Assembly (NCBI RefSeq): GCF_000425545.1
Contig: NZ_AUDQ01000022.1
Location: 1-46,078 of the forward strand
Length of the DNA stretch: 46,078 nt
DNA from: Sporosarcina ureae DSM 2281
Lineage (GTDB): Bacteria; Bacillota; Bacilli; Bacillales_A; Planococcaceae
Direction of reading: 5' to 3'
Shown: one piece after another, positions 15,451 to 24,854 of the stretch
Numbering within the stretch: the first letter of the stretch is position 1
Layout: each line of letters begins with the position of its first letter
Made by a program: the position numbers and the translations under genes
Notes under the pieces: model-generated
Databases searched by the model: none
What the model saw: the letters and a program-made list of their open reading frames with translations, nothing else
Told to the model about the DNA's origin: nothing

Positions 15451-16422
15451 ATGAAGAAGAAAATACTCGCTTACCAGTGGCTGGAGCAACCGGTGTATGA
15501 CCGGCTCATGGAGGACTATGACGTGCGGCTGTTCGAAAATCCAGAGCACGACACCGATTTCCTCGAGTTCCTGCGGGAAGCGGAAGGCGTGATTGGATTC
15601 GGATTTCCCGGGAACGCAGCGATGCTCGACAAGGCGCCCAATTTGAAAATCATTAGCAATGTCTCAGTCGGCTACAACAATCTCAACCTTGCCGAGCTGA
15701 CGAAGCGCGGCGTCATGGGGACAAATACGCCTGGTGTGCTCGACGACACAGTGGCCGATATGGCGATGGGACTGATGCTTGCGACGGCTCGGAGGATACC
15801 CGAACTCGATGGCTATGTCAAACAGGGCTTATGGAAAGGGCTCCTGACGAATGATTGGTATGGCATGGACGTTCATCATAAGACGCTCGGTATCATCGGG
15901 ATGGGGCGCATCGGTAATGCCATTGCCAAACGCGCGCGGTTCGGCTTCGATATGGACATCCTGTACCATACGAGAACGAAGAAGCCGGAAGCAGAGGAGC
16001 GGTTCAATGCATCCTACCGAAGCCTTGAGAACCTGCTGAAAGAATCTGACTATGTCTGCCTCGTTACCCCACTGACCGAAGAAACGCGGGGCATGATCGG
16101 CAGTGAGCAGTTCCGTCTCATGAAGCCGTCCGCTATCTTCCTCAACATCTCGCGCGGCGGCACTGTCGTAGAAGAAGACCTGATCGATGCACTACAGCAA
16201 AACGAAATTGCCGCAGCTGGCCTCGACGTGTTCGCACAGGAACCCGTCGACCCTAGTAATCCGCTGTTGCAGATGAAAAATGTCGTCACCTTGCCGCATA
16301 TCGGCTCATCGACGTATGAAACGGAAGTGGCGATGGCGCAGCTTGCTGCGGATAACCTGACGGCTGTGCTCGAAGGCAAGAAGCCGGGGAACCTGTTAAA
16401 TTTGGATGTGCTCGGACGGTGA
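15451..16422 (+). CDS. D-isomer-specific 2-hydroxyacid dehydrogenase (glyoxylate/hydroxypyruvate reductase type)
   Basis: The 323-aa protein has the Rossmann motif GIIGMGRIG at 148-156 and the catalytic triad: Arg235 in NISRGG, Glu264 in AQEP and His283 in LPHIGSS. It is closest in pattern to GyaR/GhrB-type NAD(P)H-dependent reductases that act on glyoxylate, hydroxypyruvate or 2-ketogluconate. Which of these is the substrate cannot be told. AAAGGAGG at 15437-15443 points to ATG 15451 rather than 15445. It is GC-richer than its neighbours, perhaps acquired. It is cytosolic. Confidence 0.9.
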   Translation: MKKKILAYQWLEQPVYDRLMEDYDVRLFENPEHDTDFLEFLREAEGVIGFGFPGNAAMLDKAPNLKIISNVSVGYNNLNLAELTKRGVMGTNTPGVLDDTVADMAMGLMLATARRIPELDGYVKQGLWKGLLTNDWYGMDVHHKTLGIIGMGRIGNAIAKRARFGFDMDILYHTRTKKPEAEERFNASYRSLENLLKESDYVCLVTPLTEETRGMIGSEQFRLMKPSAIFLNISRGGTVVEEDLIDALQQNEIAAAGLDVFAQEPVDPSNPLLQMKNVVTLPHIGSSTYETEVAMAQLAADNLTAVLEGKKPGNLLNLDVLGR

Positions 16423-16491
16423 TGGCGGAGTGCGGAAGACAAGTCCCGAGCTGAGTGTTACAAAGGCATCTGCAATGAAGGAGGAAATCGT

Positions 16492-16869
16492 ATGACAAGA
16501 TGGCGGAAGTTGTATCAGCACCTACCTTATTTCGAACAGGCGGCTGAACGGAACCCCGAGAGCTTCATAACAGAAGAATTGCTGTTTCATGCAGAATACG
16601 AACAGGACCTGAATGAATTTCTTAGAGACTATCATGATCTGGATTGGACAGATACCCGCTATCCGAACACGCTCGAAGCGGCGGGTATCTCCACTGCCGA
16701 ACAGATGGCAGTGGCTATTCCAATTGCGGATATGAAAGTGCTCAAGGCGTTGCTGACCCGCATGGTCCGAGAAGAACGGTTCGCGGCAGGAGCGCTCGCA
16801 CAATATGCGAGTAATGGCATGGTCGCTGATGTGCTGTGCCGGCTGAAGGAAACGGACACCTTACGATGA
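16492..16869 (+). CDS. DUF6508-like protein, 125 aa
   Basis: The late part, MKVLKALLTRMVREERFAAG then ALAQYASNGMVADVLCRLKE, matches the DUF6508 pattern, a short helical domain of unknown function. ATG 16492 follows GAAGGAGGAAATCGT. The protein is soluble. It is 70 bp downstream of the dehydrogenase with similar base composition and may be co-transcribed. Family assignment is from memory of the pattern. Confidence 0.65.
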   Translation: MTRWRKLYQHLPYFEQAAERNPESFITEELLFHAEYEQDLNEFLRDYHDLDWTDTRYPNTLEAAGISTAEQMAVAIPIADMKVLKALLTRMVREERFAAGALAQYASNGMVADVLCRLKETDTLR

Positions 16870-16907
16870 GTGCTTGTGTGAAAAGCATACATGATTGGTT
16901 GTGAAAA

Positions 16908-16953
16908 AGTGCCTGTGTAGGAAACTTTCATTTTAGTTTCTCACACAGGTACT
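16908..16953. repeat. Palindromic repeat, GTGCCTGTGT subtype, complete copy
   Basis: AGTGCCTGTGTAGGAAACT and AGTTTCTCACACAGGTACT are long inverted arms around TTCATTTT. A T run follows, so it could also end transcription of the preceding gene. Confidence 0.8.
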
Positions 16954-16976
16954 TTTGTTTATTCATGTCGTTTCGT

Positions 16977-17384
16977 TCAATAGAGACCAAGTAAGTTAAA
17001 TTGAATCACGATGATGGTGGATACTACTATTACTAGCATTTCGGTTATCGTCAGGATCGATTGTTTTGGATAGCGTGTATACTTCCATTCGAAAAATGCT
17101 GTGATTATATAATCTAGTATCGTAAAAGCTATGATGGCGAAGAAAAACAGATAAATGAAATCTTCATAATAAAAAAGTAGAACAGAATATAGAGTGAATA
17201 GGCTAATCGCAGAAAAAACACGCAAACTTTTATCAATTTTACGATGTAATTCATTTATGTGATTAGTAGAAAAAAACTCTTTCTTTACTTTTTCAATTTT
17301 AAGTAGCTTCCTCAGAAGAGTCTTAAGTAGTGATTTAAGAGCAAAAACACATACTACAATTACCCCAAATCTTAACCAGAACAC
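16977..17384 (-). CDS. DUF4181-like membrane protein, 135 aa
   Basis: Four hydrophobic helices are visible: residues about 2-18, 57-73, 77-96 and 111-131. The pattern KKEFFSTNHINELHRKIDK then a FEWKYTRYPKQSILTI block fits the DUF4181 membrane family of Bacillales. GTG 17384 follows GAGGAGGGATTTT. No role is known. Confidence 0.65.
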   Translation of the reverse strand: MFWLRFGVIVVCVFALKSLLKTLLRKLLKIEKVKKEFFSTNHINELHRKIDKSLRVFSAISLFTLYSVLLFYYEDFIYLFFFAIIAFTILDYIITAFFEWKYTRYPKQSILTITEMLVIVVSTIIVIQFNLLGLY

Positions 17385-17526
17385 AAAATCCCTCCTCTTT
17401 CTTTAAACCCCGTTATTTTTCGTAACCAGTCTGTAAATGGACGCAATGGTTGAATACCACTTGATTTTCATACTTCTACATAATTATACCAAGAATATCC
17501 AAAATTGCTATTGGAAAATTAAAAAC

Positions 17527-17750
17527 AGTACGAAACGAGGCATCCAGATCAACCCATTACTAGGAAGTTTCAATTGGTGTGTATCCATAAACAGAAATTA
17601 CTCTATATAACCTATGAAGCGAGCAATATAAATCGAGGGGGAATTGGATATGCACCAAATAGCTATGAAGCAATACTTGAAAACATAGGCTATCTCAACG
17701 TCATGACCGGCAGACCAGACATTACGTCGAAATGCTATAAAATCAATTAG
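17527..17750 (+). pseudogene. Orphan coding fragment
   Basis: An open frame ending at TAG 17748-17750 reads ITYEASNINRGGIGYAPNSY then EAILENIGYLNVMTGRPDIT and SKCYKIN. It looks like the tail of a protein but has no start, ribosome site or recognised family. It lies just upstream of phage-type replication genes and may be part of the same decayed prophage. The remaining sequence between 17385 and 17932 shows no other gene. Confidence 0.3.
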
Positions 17751-17780
17751 GCGATGTGTGTGTAAACGTACATAATTTAC

Positions 17781-17815
17781 AAGGGGCGAAGGACTAAACT
17801 TTCACCCCTTTTTTA
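17781..17815 (+). terminator. Rho-independent terminator
   Basis: AAGGGGCGAA and TTTCACCCCTT pair, followed by TTTTT. It sits directly ahead of the replication genes and isolates them from upstream transcription. Confidence 0.7.
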
Positions 17816-17932
17816 GCGTATGTAAAATTATTTTTTAAAATGAGTATCCTTTTCTAAAAAACTCTCTATATGGAGTATGAGAAGTGCAAAGTGAGCACTC
17901 ATCTACTACTTATCTCCAGGGGGATCAACCAA

Positions 17933-18727
17933 ATGAAATTATTAATTGATGAAGAGCCGATACCGCTACTACCGTCGCTTGTGCACTTAGTAGGAATTAA
18001 TGGGGCCTTGGTTATGCAACAAGTGCATTTCCGCTCGCTCATATCTAAGAATGTTCGGGATGGCCATAGGTGGATCTATAAAACGTATAGTGACTGGACA
18101 AAAGAATTTACGTTTTGGTCGTCGAACACGATTAGACGTATTATTTATGATCTTGAAGAAAAGGGCTATCTCATTTCTGCACATCATCATAACCGGATGA
18201 AGATCGACAACACGAAATGGTATCGAATCGACTACACCAAATTGCCAGTAAGTACATTCGAACTTGAGCAAGTCACTTGCTCAGAAGTGCCATGTGCACC
18301 TGTCGAAGTTAAGCAAGTCCACGTGCCGGAGTTGGGCAAGCCAATAACCAAAGAACTTAAAGAATCTTTAATAATAAAGAATAAAGACCAAGTCGAGATA
18401 AATCTCGACGTCGCACATAGTGTGATTGACTATCTGAATGATAAAACCGGAAAGCAATTCAAAGCTACTTCACCAGCTACGAAGAAGTTGATCGGTGGCA
18501 GATTAAAAGAAGGCTATACGCGGGAGGACTTTATGAAAGTTATCGATCTCAAAGCCTCCCAGTGGATGAATCATGCTGAATTCAACCGATTTCTGCGGCC
18601 ATCCACATTGTTTAGCATAACGAATTTCGAAAACTATATGAATGAATTAGCTGTGGTGCAGAAACCGAAAAAACGTCTAGTCGTTCTGCCAATGCTAGAT
18701 TTCAATAAAGGGGATGAACACGTATGA
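17933..18727 (+). CDS. Phage-type replication initiator with conserved phage C-terminal domain
   Basis: The 264-aa protein begins with a winged-helix part, GHRWIYKTYSDWTKEFTFWS then NTIRRIIYDLEEKGYLIS, as in phage replisome organisers. The C-terminal part VIDYLNDKTGKQFKATSPAT then LIGGRLKEGYTREDFMKVID and WMNHAEFNRFLRPSTLF is the conserved phage C-terminal domain (Phg_2220_C type). It should bind the origin and help load the helicase encoded next. ATG 17933 follows CAGGGGGATCAACCAA. An earlier in-frame ATG at 17870 lacks a site. Its stop overlaps the helicase ATG (ATGA). Confidence 0.8.
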   Translation: MKLLIDEEPIPLLPSLVHLVGINGALVMQQVHFRSLISKNVRDGHRWIYKTYSDWTKEFTFWSSNTIRRIIYDLEEKGYLISAHHHNRMKIDNTKWYRIDYTKLPVSTFELEQVTCSEVPCAPVEVKQVHVPELGKPITKELKESLIIKNKDQVEINLDVAHSVIDYLNDKTGKQFKATSPATKKLIGGRLKEGYTREDFMKVIDLKASQWMNHAEFNRFLRPSTLFSITNFENYMNELAVVQKPKKRLVVLPMLDFNKGDEHV

Positions 18728-19974
18728 ATAGCGAACTAATGGAAAAAAGTCTTCTCGGTACGATGATGGAGGAAAATTATTTGATTCTCGACAGTGGGAT
18801 TCAGACAGCATTTTTTGAAACACAACTGCACAAAAATATTTATCTAGCTATGAAAGAGCTAGCTAACGAAGGGAACACGATTGACTTCATCACATTGCTG
18901 ACAACACGCGAACCGGCTGAGCTTGGTGGAGCCAATTACGTCTCAGAACTACGTCGTTTTGCTAACCCTGCACGATTTGACGAGTATTTAGAAATCGTCG
19001 TAAAAAAATGGAGGACTCTAGAGAGGGCGAGAATTCTACAGTTGGCACAGAATGAACAATGGGAGACGAATCCTATTGTCAAAGCGTTAGATGAAGTGGA
19101 TACCGATCATAGGTCAGATGAATCATTGTTACTCGACGATTACCTCGTGAGTCAGTACGAACGCCCATTCAGTAAAGGACCGGCTATGACAGGGATTAGC
19201 ACAGGCTTACAGCCGATGGACTATTTATTGAACGGCTTCCAAGACAGTGAATTCATTGTCATCGCTGCAAGACCTTCTATGGGGAAGACGGATACACTCA
19301 ATCATCTGGCGCTAACTGCTGGATTAAACGATCATGTACCGATCGTCTTTTCGCTCGAAATGAGTCGTAAAACGATGATCAATCGTTTGATATCCGTAGC
19401 GGGTGGATACAGTCGATTGAAGATGCGCGATCCATATCACCACTTTGACAACACACAGAAGAGTTCGTGGATGACGGCACTCGAGCATTTGCAAAGCGCT
19501 AAGATCCGTATTGACGACAGAGGCGGAATAAAAGTGAGTCAAATAAAAGCCACTGCCCGGAGAATCATTAAATCACAACCAAACAAGCGACCGATCATCT
19601 TCGTTGATTACTTGCAAATCATTCGACCAGAAGAAACAACGAATAACCAAAACCAAGCAATCGGCCAAATTAGCGCAGATCTAAAGGCGATGGCTAAAGA
19701 ATTTAACTGTCCGGTCGTCGTACTGTCTCAGCTTTCGAGAGCAGTTGAACAACGGCAGGATAAGCAACCGATGATGAGCGACCTACGAGACTCCGGCAAC
19801 ATCGAACAAGACGCAGACGTCGTTTGCTTTCTTTACAGAGAAGATTATTACGACCAGGAATCAGAGCTCAAAAACCATCTAGAAATCACGGTCGCCAAGC
19901 ATCGAAACGGTCCAGTTGGCGGCTTCACGGTGTATTACAACAAAGACAACGGCCGACTCGCGTCGATTCGGTGA
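18724..19974 (+). CDS. DnaB-like replicative helicase, phage type
   Basis: The 416-aa protein has the DnaB N-terminal helical domain (about residues 1-100) and a RecA-like domain. Walker A is ARPSMGKTD at 182-190, Walker B IIFVDYLQII, and the late conserved LSQLSRAVEQRQDKQPMMSD then LRDSGNIEQDADVV block is intact. It unwinds DNA at the replication fork as a hexamer. It overlaps the initiator gene by 4 bp, so the two are translationally coupled. It is slightly shorter than chromosomal DnaB (about 450 aa), as is common in prophages. Confidence 0.88.
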   Translation: MNSELMEKSLLGTMMEENYLILDSGIQTAFFETQLHKNIYLAMKELANEGNTIDFITLLTTREPAELGGANYVSELRRFANPARFDEYLEIVVKKWRTLERARILQLAQNEQWETNPIVKALDEVDTDHRSDESLLLDDYLVSQYERPFSKGPAMTGISTGLQPMDYLLNGFQDSEFIVIAARPSMGKTDTLNHLALTAGLNDHVPIVFSLEMSRKTMINRLISVAGGYSRLKMRDPYHHFDNTQKSSWMTALEHLQSAKIRIDDRGGIKVSQIKATARRIIKSQPNKRPIIFVDYLQIIRPEETTNNQNQAIGQISADLKAMAKEFNCPVVVLSQLSRAVEQRQDKQPMMSDLRDSGNIEQDADVVCFLYREDYYDQESELKNHLEITVAKHRNGPVGGFTVYYNKDNGRLASIR

Positions 19975-19988
19975 CACATTACCGCTTC

Positions 19989-20036
19989 GGTGCCAGGTCC
20001 CCAAACAATTCCGAGTATTCTGGAGGCCTGGCGCCA
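19989..20036. repeat. Palindromic repeat, CAGGTCC family
   Basis: GGTGCCAGGTCCCC and GGCCTGGCGCC are inverted arms around AAACAATTCCGAGTATTCT. It separates the helicase gene from the next phage-like gene and may have inserted within the phage operon. Confidence 0.75.
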
Positions 20037-20055
20037 CAAAAAGGAGAGTGTACGT

Positions 20056-20520
20056 ATGATCACAGTTGAAGAGTTATTTGATTACGCACTAGATACCGAT
20101 ATGTCATTGACCGCTCATAGCATCTTCTGGGCGATCACGAATCAAAAAATCGGAATAAATGAAGATAGTGTGAAACTAAAAGAGATCGAATTCGACGAAG
20201 AAGCAATCCAGCAATCGATGCGAGAAAACACGCTACGTATTGGGGAAATCAAGCTGTTTGTTGTGGAAAGTAAGCAACCGAATTGGTATGCGTTTTATCT
20301 CGGTAAGAAAGAAGCTGACGCTTATCGGTTACATAGCGAAACATTTCGTGAAACCGGTGTGAAGGTCACACACGCAGACCGGTTGATGCCGAACTTATTA
20401 ACATTTGTGGAATCGGGGATAGAGGAAAGTTTGTATGAGTATCGAAAGCGCATAGTGCAGTTTCCAGTGTATGTGGGGCATGTAGAAGCGGGAAAGCGCT
20501 TGGTGCATCGTGCGTTATGA
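20056..20520 (+). CDS. Hypothetical protein of the phage-like module, 154 aa
   Basis: The product is a soluble acidic protein (MITVEELFDYALDTDMSLTA...) with no family recognised. ATG 20056 follows AAAAAGGAGAGTGTACGT. It is in the same direction as, and 81 bp from, the helicase gene, with the palindromic repeat in between. It is probably part of the same phage early region. No integrase, structural or lysis genes follow. Confidence 0.6.
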   Translation: MITVEELFDYALDTDMSLTAHSIFWAITNQKIGINEDSVKLKEIEFDEEAIQQSMRENTLRIGEIKLFVVESKQPNWYAFYLGKKEADAYRLHSETFRETGVKVTHADRLMPNLLTFVESGIEESLYEYRKRIVQFPVYVGHVEAGKRLVHRAL

Positions 20521-20663
20521 GCGAGAGGAGGGGTGGATGTGGAGTCGCAAAGTGAATCGTAAAACACTAGGTTTTCACGAACAATAATAAAATCCAGTGA
20601 ACTTCCATGAGAAGATCAGCTGGATTGCTACATAACTTACGTTCATTAGTAAGTAAATTCATT

Positions 20664-21776
20664 CTAAGAGCTGTCGGGTTCCTGTTTAAACTTGTTTTTT
20701 CGAAAAGCATATACGATAGCGAGTACAAGAGGTAAGAAAAGTCCAATAAATACGGAAAAGAATATTTCAATCGATTGTTCCACCACTTTTTGGTACACGA
20801 CGTTCGGATAGATCACGAGAGCGAGGATCACGGCAAGCATTCCTAACGGCAATGTTAAGGGGCGGTAGTCTCTCAAATTTAAAATTTGTGTAATCCCTAA
20901 AACGGAAGCATAAAAATAAAGAACCGTCTTAAAGTAGAGAGCAATAAACCAAAGCGAACCCATTAATCCTTCAATACGCTGTACGAAATCCCCAACACTT
21001 ATTCTTTTGGCTAATTCATAGCCTGGATAAATTTGTCTTGCCGTATCCTCAGCACCTAATACCGAAACACCCAAAAATGTAAGTAAGAAGATGAAGATTC
21101 CGCCTATTAAGTGACCAATTATAAAGGACTTTCTAGCTTGTTTTACTTTGTTAATAAAAACAGGGAAGATCATTAATAAAACAATCGCATTGACAGAAGA
21201 TGAAGAAACTAAGTAAATGCTTGATTGAAAGATCATTTTTGTTCCTACCTCATACACAGGCTGTAAATTTTCAAACTTGATTTGTGGAGAAATAAACACT
21301 GCTAAAATGAGGAATAGGGCAACGAAAACAACAATTAGGATTTCTGCAGAACGCGCAATCGTTTCCAATCCCAGACGAATTCCCATCACGACAATTCCTA
21401 TCATAAGAATATGGAGGGCTACCAAAGGAGTATTTGGCATCATATTGGTCGTTACAAATGTAGCGGAATAATACAAAAGACTAGAAGTATAATAAGTAGC
21501 CATGATTACAAATAGTACCGAAACGGTTTTGCCAATCCATTTACCAAATACTTTTTCATTGATTTGGATATAGGTGAGATGTGGGAACCAAAGAGCTATA
21601 GTGGTAAATAGCCATATGACCAACATGCTGATTCCTATACCCACTATAGCGGCAATCCAAGCATCTTGTTTCGCTTCAGCAGCTAAAGCAGATGGGACAA
21701 TTAAGATACCTGTACCAACAGTAAAAAAAATAACCAAAACTAGATATTGATATGGATTAATTTTAACATTTTGCAT
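20664..21776 (-). CDS. gerAB: Spore germination permease, GerAB family
   Basis: The 370-aa APC-type transporter-like protein has ten predicted helices. It begins INPYQYLVLVIFFTVGTGIL, the usual GerAB start. It is the B subunit of a GerA-type nutrient receptor in the spore inner membrane, where it senses the germinant. The ATG at 21776 follows GTAGGAGATTAC and is preferred over an ATG at 21800. It is the last gene of the operon A-C-2TM-B. Expression is expected in the forespore under sigma G. I found no convincing promoter. Confidence 0.88.
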   Translation of the reverse strand: MQNVKINPYQYLVLVIFFTVGTGILIVPSALAAEAKQDAWIAAIVGIGISMLVIWLFTTIALWFPHLTYIQINEKVFGKWIGKTVSVLFVIMATYYTSSLLYYSATFVTTNMMPNTPLVALHILMIGIVVMGIRLGLETIARSAEILIVVFVALFLILAVFISPQIKFENLQPVYEVGTKMIFQSSIYLVSSSSVNAIVLLMIFPVFINKVKQARKSFIIGHLIGGIFIFLLTFLGVSVLGAEDTARQIYPGYELAKRISVGDFVQRIEGLMGSLWFIALYFKTVLYFYASVLGITQILNLRDYRPLTLPLGMLAVILALVIYPNVVYQKVVEQSIEIFFSVFIGLFLPLVLAIVYAFRKNKFKQEPDSS

Positions 21777-21808
21777 GTAATCTCCTACCTTCCCCTCCAT
21801 ATGGTCCT

Positions 21809-22042
21809 TTACTTTAACAATGGAGTCATAAGGTCAGTTAGCAATGTAAACAAAAAACTTAGTAATTCCGCTGGGGGTGGAATAATTACGCCAAATCCAA
21901 GTATTATGCCTAGCACAACTCCAATTGCTAGAAGAATTGAAAACACGAGCAATTCTTTTTTATATTTTTTATCCAAGAGTGAAGGAACTTCAAACCACAG
22001 AATGGCAGCTGCCAATAAGAGTATTCCTATACTATTTAGCAT
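21809..22042 (-). CDS. GerA-receptor accessory 2-TM protein (D-subunit type)
   Basis: The 77-aa protein has an N-terminal helix (GILLLAAAILWFEVP), a lysine-rich turn (DKKYKKE) and a second helix (LLVFSILLAIGVVLGIILGF) followed by a hydrophobic tail. Small two-helix D-subunit proteins are encoded in some gerA-type operons of Bacillus and modulate germination. Position between the C and B genes fits that class. GAGGACTAATTTGAT precedes the ATG. Confidence 0.75.
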   Translation of the reverse strand: MLNSIGILLLAAAILWFEVPSLLDKKYKKELLVFSILLAIGVVLGIILGFGVIIPPPAELLSFLFTLLTDLMTPLLK

Positions 22043-22048
22043 ATCAAA

Positions 22049-23239
22049 TTAGTCCTCTATTTTTCTTAAAAATGAATTATTTAATGTGCCGATTCGAAGA
22101 TCTTTCATCTCAACATGAACATGTACAGTCAAATTGGCAAACTTTTCGTCCCAATGCTCTTTCATTTCTTTCCACTCTTTAGGATTGGAGCGATGAATAG
22201 CTTCACCAAATCCAAAAATATCTGATTCGTATTGACTTTGTACGGTATTTATAGTCTGTTCTATAAGCTCTTTCATTTCTTTTTCATAAATTTTTTGTAT
22301 CTCATTCATGGATTCTGGTTTCGTAAGATCAATTGAACATTGTACTTCTCCTACATTACCTTTTGCCTGAATATGGATATCTACCTCAGGTTCTCCTTTG
22401 TTTATAGAGCCTTTAATTGTAGAATCAAAATCAAAAATCTCTATAGCGATTTTTCCCCCTTTAGGGCAAGAAATAGCGGTTACGGTTTTTTCTACAGTGT
22501 CGGTGATATCCGAGTACCCTCTACCTTCATCTTCAGTTAGCCAGCCAACTAAACGGTCTTCTTTAAACACACCTAAATGGTCATACTGAATTCGCGTAGA
22601 AGGAGTAATCGATTCCACGTTCTGTTTGCTAGATCCTAATTCTTTATCTCCTATTACTTTAATCCCCGTTAATACAGCTTCTTTTCCGTCACTTGTGAGA
22701 TTGGTTAATAAGTCGTCTAATATAACACCTTCCGTGGCAGCCCAGATTCTTTCGGATGTTTTAAGAGCATTAAACATTTTATTAGCTGGAATGCTTTCTA
22801 TGGGTGTCGTCACATTCAGTACTTCAGAAGCAGTCAAATCTTTCGCAATTACTACGTAGAAGTCTGATCGAAGCTCCCAATCCCTTGCTAGCAAATCCAA
22901 TGATTCACTTATACCTTCTTTCGCAAGTTCTTCACTGATGACTAGTATACGAAGATGTCCGGGATAAATTTTCCGAGGAGCATCCTTCGTCATTTTCCGA
23001 AAGGCTTCATATACTGTTTCGCCTGATGCTTGATAGAGCGTAACTGCTGAACGCCCCGAGCTTGCCTGCATAGAGACCTCCGAAGGTACGATCACTTGAG
23101 CGCTTACTAAGTATTCATTTTTCACCTTATCGATTCCTAATGCCATTGTTATACTGAGCTCATTTAGCTCCCTACGATCCCAACATCCAGATAGGAAGAG
23201 GGTGAGAACTAGGAGTATTAATATGCACTTTTTCATCAT
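22049..23239 (-). CDS. gerAC: Spore germination lipoprotein, GerAC family
   Basis: The 396-aa protein has a lipoprotein signal (LILLVLTLFLSGC, cysteine at about 19) followed by WDRRELNELS, the family hallmark. It is the C subunit of the germinant receptor, anchored on the outer face of the spore inner membrane. Two adjacent ATGs follow GGAGGGAAGTAA. It is 19 bp after gerAA and 6 bp before the 2-TM gene. Confidence 0.92.
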   Translation of the reverse strand: MMKKCILILLVLTLFLSGCWDRRELNELSITMALGIDKVKNEYLVSAQVIVPSEVSMQASSGRSAVTLYQASGETVYEAFRKMTKDAPRKIYPGHLRILVISEELAKEGISESLDLLARDWELRSDFYVVIAKDLTASEVLNVTTPIESIPANKMFNALKTSERIWAATEGVILDDLLTNLTSDGKEAVLTGIKVIGDKELGSSKQNVESITPSTRIQYDHLGVFKEDRLVGWLTEDEGRGYSDITDTVEKTVTAISCPKGGKIAIEIFDFDSTIKGSINKGEPEVDIHIQAKGNVGEVQCSIDLTKPESMNEIQKIYEKEMKELIEQTINTVQSQYESDIFGFGEAIHRSNPKEWKEMKEHWDEKFANLTVHVHVEMKDLRIGTLNNSFLRKIED

Positions 23240-23258
23240 TTACTTCCCTCCATAGTCC

Positions 23259-24854
23259 TCATTTTTGGGGTGGTTGTGGTTTAGCAGAGGCTGGATCTTG
23301 TTGCCTAACCTGATCTTTTTGATTAACTAGGCGAGGACGTGTAAACATTTTCCATATAGGTGCAACAATTAGCGTATCCTTTTGATCCGCAACATTAAAT
23401 GGAGCTAGTGGTGTCATATACGGTATACCAAAAGAACGTAAACTGCATAAGTGAAGAGTAAGAGCCACTAAACCTACCGCAATTCCATATAAGCCAAACG
23501 AAGCGGCTAACGCCATAAATCCAAAGCGTAGGATCCTCACAGCGATCGCAAGGTTATAGGTAGGGGAAACAAAACTAGAGATGGCGGTGATGGAAACGAT
23601 GATGACCATTGCAGCTGAAATAATGCCCGCTTCAACTGCTGCAGTTCCGATAACATATGCGCCAACAATCGACATAGCTGACCCGATGGTGCGAGGCATT
23701 CGTATGCCTGCTTCCCTTAAGATCTCAAATGTGATTTCCATTATGACCGCTTCAATAAATGCAGGAAATGGCACACCCTCTCGTTGGGCTGTCAAGCTAA
23801 TGAGGAGGGCTGGCGGTAGCATCGATTGATTGAAAGTGGTGATCGCAATAAAAAATGCAGGTGCAAGCAAAGCAATTATGAATGCAATAAAACGAAGGGC
23901 ACGAATCAGACTTCCAATACCCGTATGCACATAATAATCTTCAGGAGATTGAAAAAACTGGACGAATAGTGCAGGAACGATCAATACAAAAGGTGTTCCA
24001 TCTACTAAAATGGCTATGCGTCCTTCAAGAAGTGCCGCAGCTACTGTATCCGGTCGTTCCGTATTATAAATGGTAGGGAAAGGGGAGTACGATGAATCTT
24101 CAATGAATCCTTCGATATTACCACTTTCCAAAATCCCATCAATATCTATTCGGTCCAAACGTAATCGGACTTCGTCGACAATTTTGTCATTGACGACGCC
24201 GTTGATATACATAATGGCGACATTCGTTTTCGTGCGTGTTCCAATGATCTTTGACTCCATCCAAAGACTCGGATCCTTAAGCTTCCGGCGAACTAATGCT
24301 GTATTCACACGCAAATTTTCGGAGAACCCTTCCCGTGGCCCTCTAACTACTGTCTGAGACATAGGTTCAGTTACCCCACGCTCAATCCAATGCCTATTCC
24401 CAATGACCAGACCTTCAGAATATCCATCAACCAACAGAATCGTATCCCCGGATAAAAGGGAAGTAAAAAGATCATCAAAATTGGTTACATCATTAATGTC
24501 TCCCACTGTCATCGCAAAATCTTTTAATGAAGTTAATACATCTTGTTCAGCCGTTAACTTCTCTTCTAACTCGGTACCCTGTATGTCTAACATCAAGGAT
24601 TCCATTATGAAATTTTGTAACGCAGGTGTATCAGTCAATCCGTCGGTATAGAAAATACCCGCTTTCACCGATCCACCTTTACCAATACGTATTTCTCGAA
24701 TGACAATATCTGAGCTTTCGCCTAGGCTATCCTTAACGTTTTGTATATTGTCTTGAAGACTTGTCTTAAGATCATTTGTTGAACTGGTTTCCTTCGTTTG
24801 GCTAGGGGAAGTGGATTGTACTTTAGAATGATTTCTCCTTTTTAAAAAGCCCAT
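23259..24854 (-). CDS. gerAA: Spore germination protein, GerAA family
   Basis: The 531-aa protein has the large soluble N-terminal domain of GerAA and the conserved membrane part, including TIYNTERPDTVAAALLEGRI, SPEDYYVHTGIGSLIRALRF and the PPALLISLTAQREGVPFPAF block. GerAA subunits form the membrane channel of the receptor. It is the first gene of the operon. The proline- and glutamine-rich tail is normal. TGAATA at about 24922-24927 on the minus strand resembles a sigma G -35, but no matching -10 was found at the right distance. Confidence 0.93.
   Translation of the reverse strand: MGFLKRRNHSKVQSTSPSQTKETSSTNDLKTSLQDNIQNVKDSLGESSDIVIREIRIGKGGSVKAGIFYTDGLTDTPALQNFIMESLMLDIQGTELEEKLTAEQDVLTSLKDFAMTVGDINDVTNFDDLFTSLLSGDTILLVDGYSEGLVIGNRHWIERGVTEPMSQTVVRGPREGFSENLRVNTALVRRKLKDPSLWMESKIIGTRTKTNVAIMYINGVVNDKIVDEVRLRLDRIDIDGILESGNIEGFIEDSSYSPFPTIYNTERPDTVAAALLEGRIAILVDGTPFVLIVPALFVQFFQSPEDYYVHTGIGSLIRALRFIAFIIALLAPAFFIAITTFNQSMLPPALLISLTAQREGVPFPAFIEAVIMEITFEILREAGIRMPRTIGSAMSIVGAYVIGTAAVEAGIISAAMVIIVSITAISSFVSPTYNLAIAVRILRFGFMALAASFGLYGIAVGLVALTLHLCSLRSFGIPYMTPLAPFNVADQKDTLIVAPIWKMFTRPRLVNQKDQVRQQDPASAKPQPPQK

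Noticed and set aside
20567..20770. Minus-strand 67-aa frame after gerAB
   Set aside because: It overlaps the end of gerAB in another frame and lacks an independent start site.
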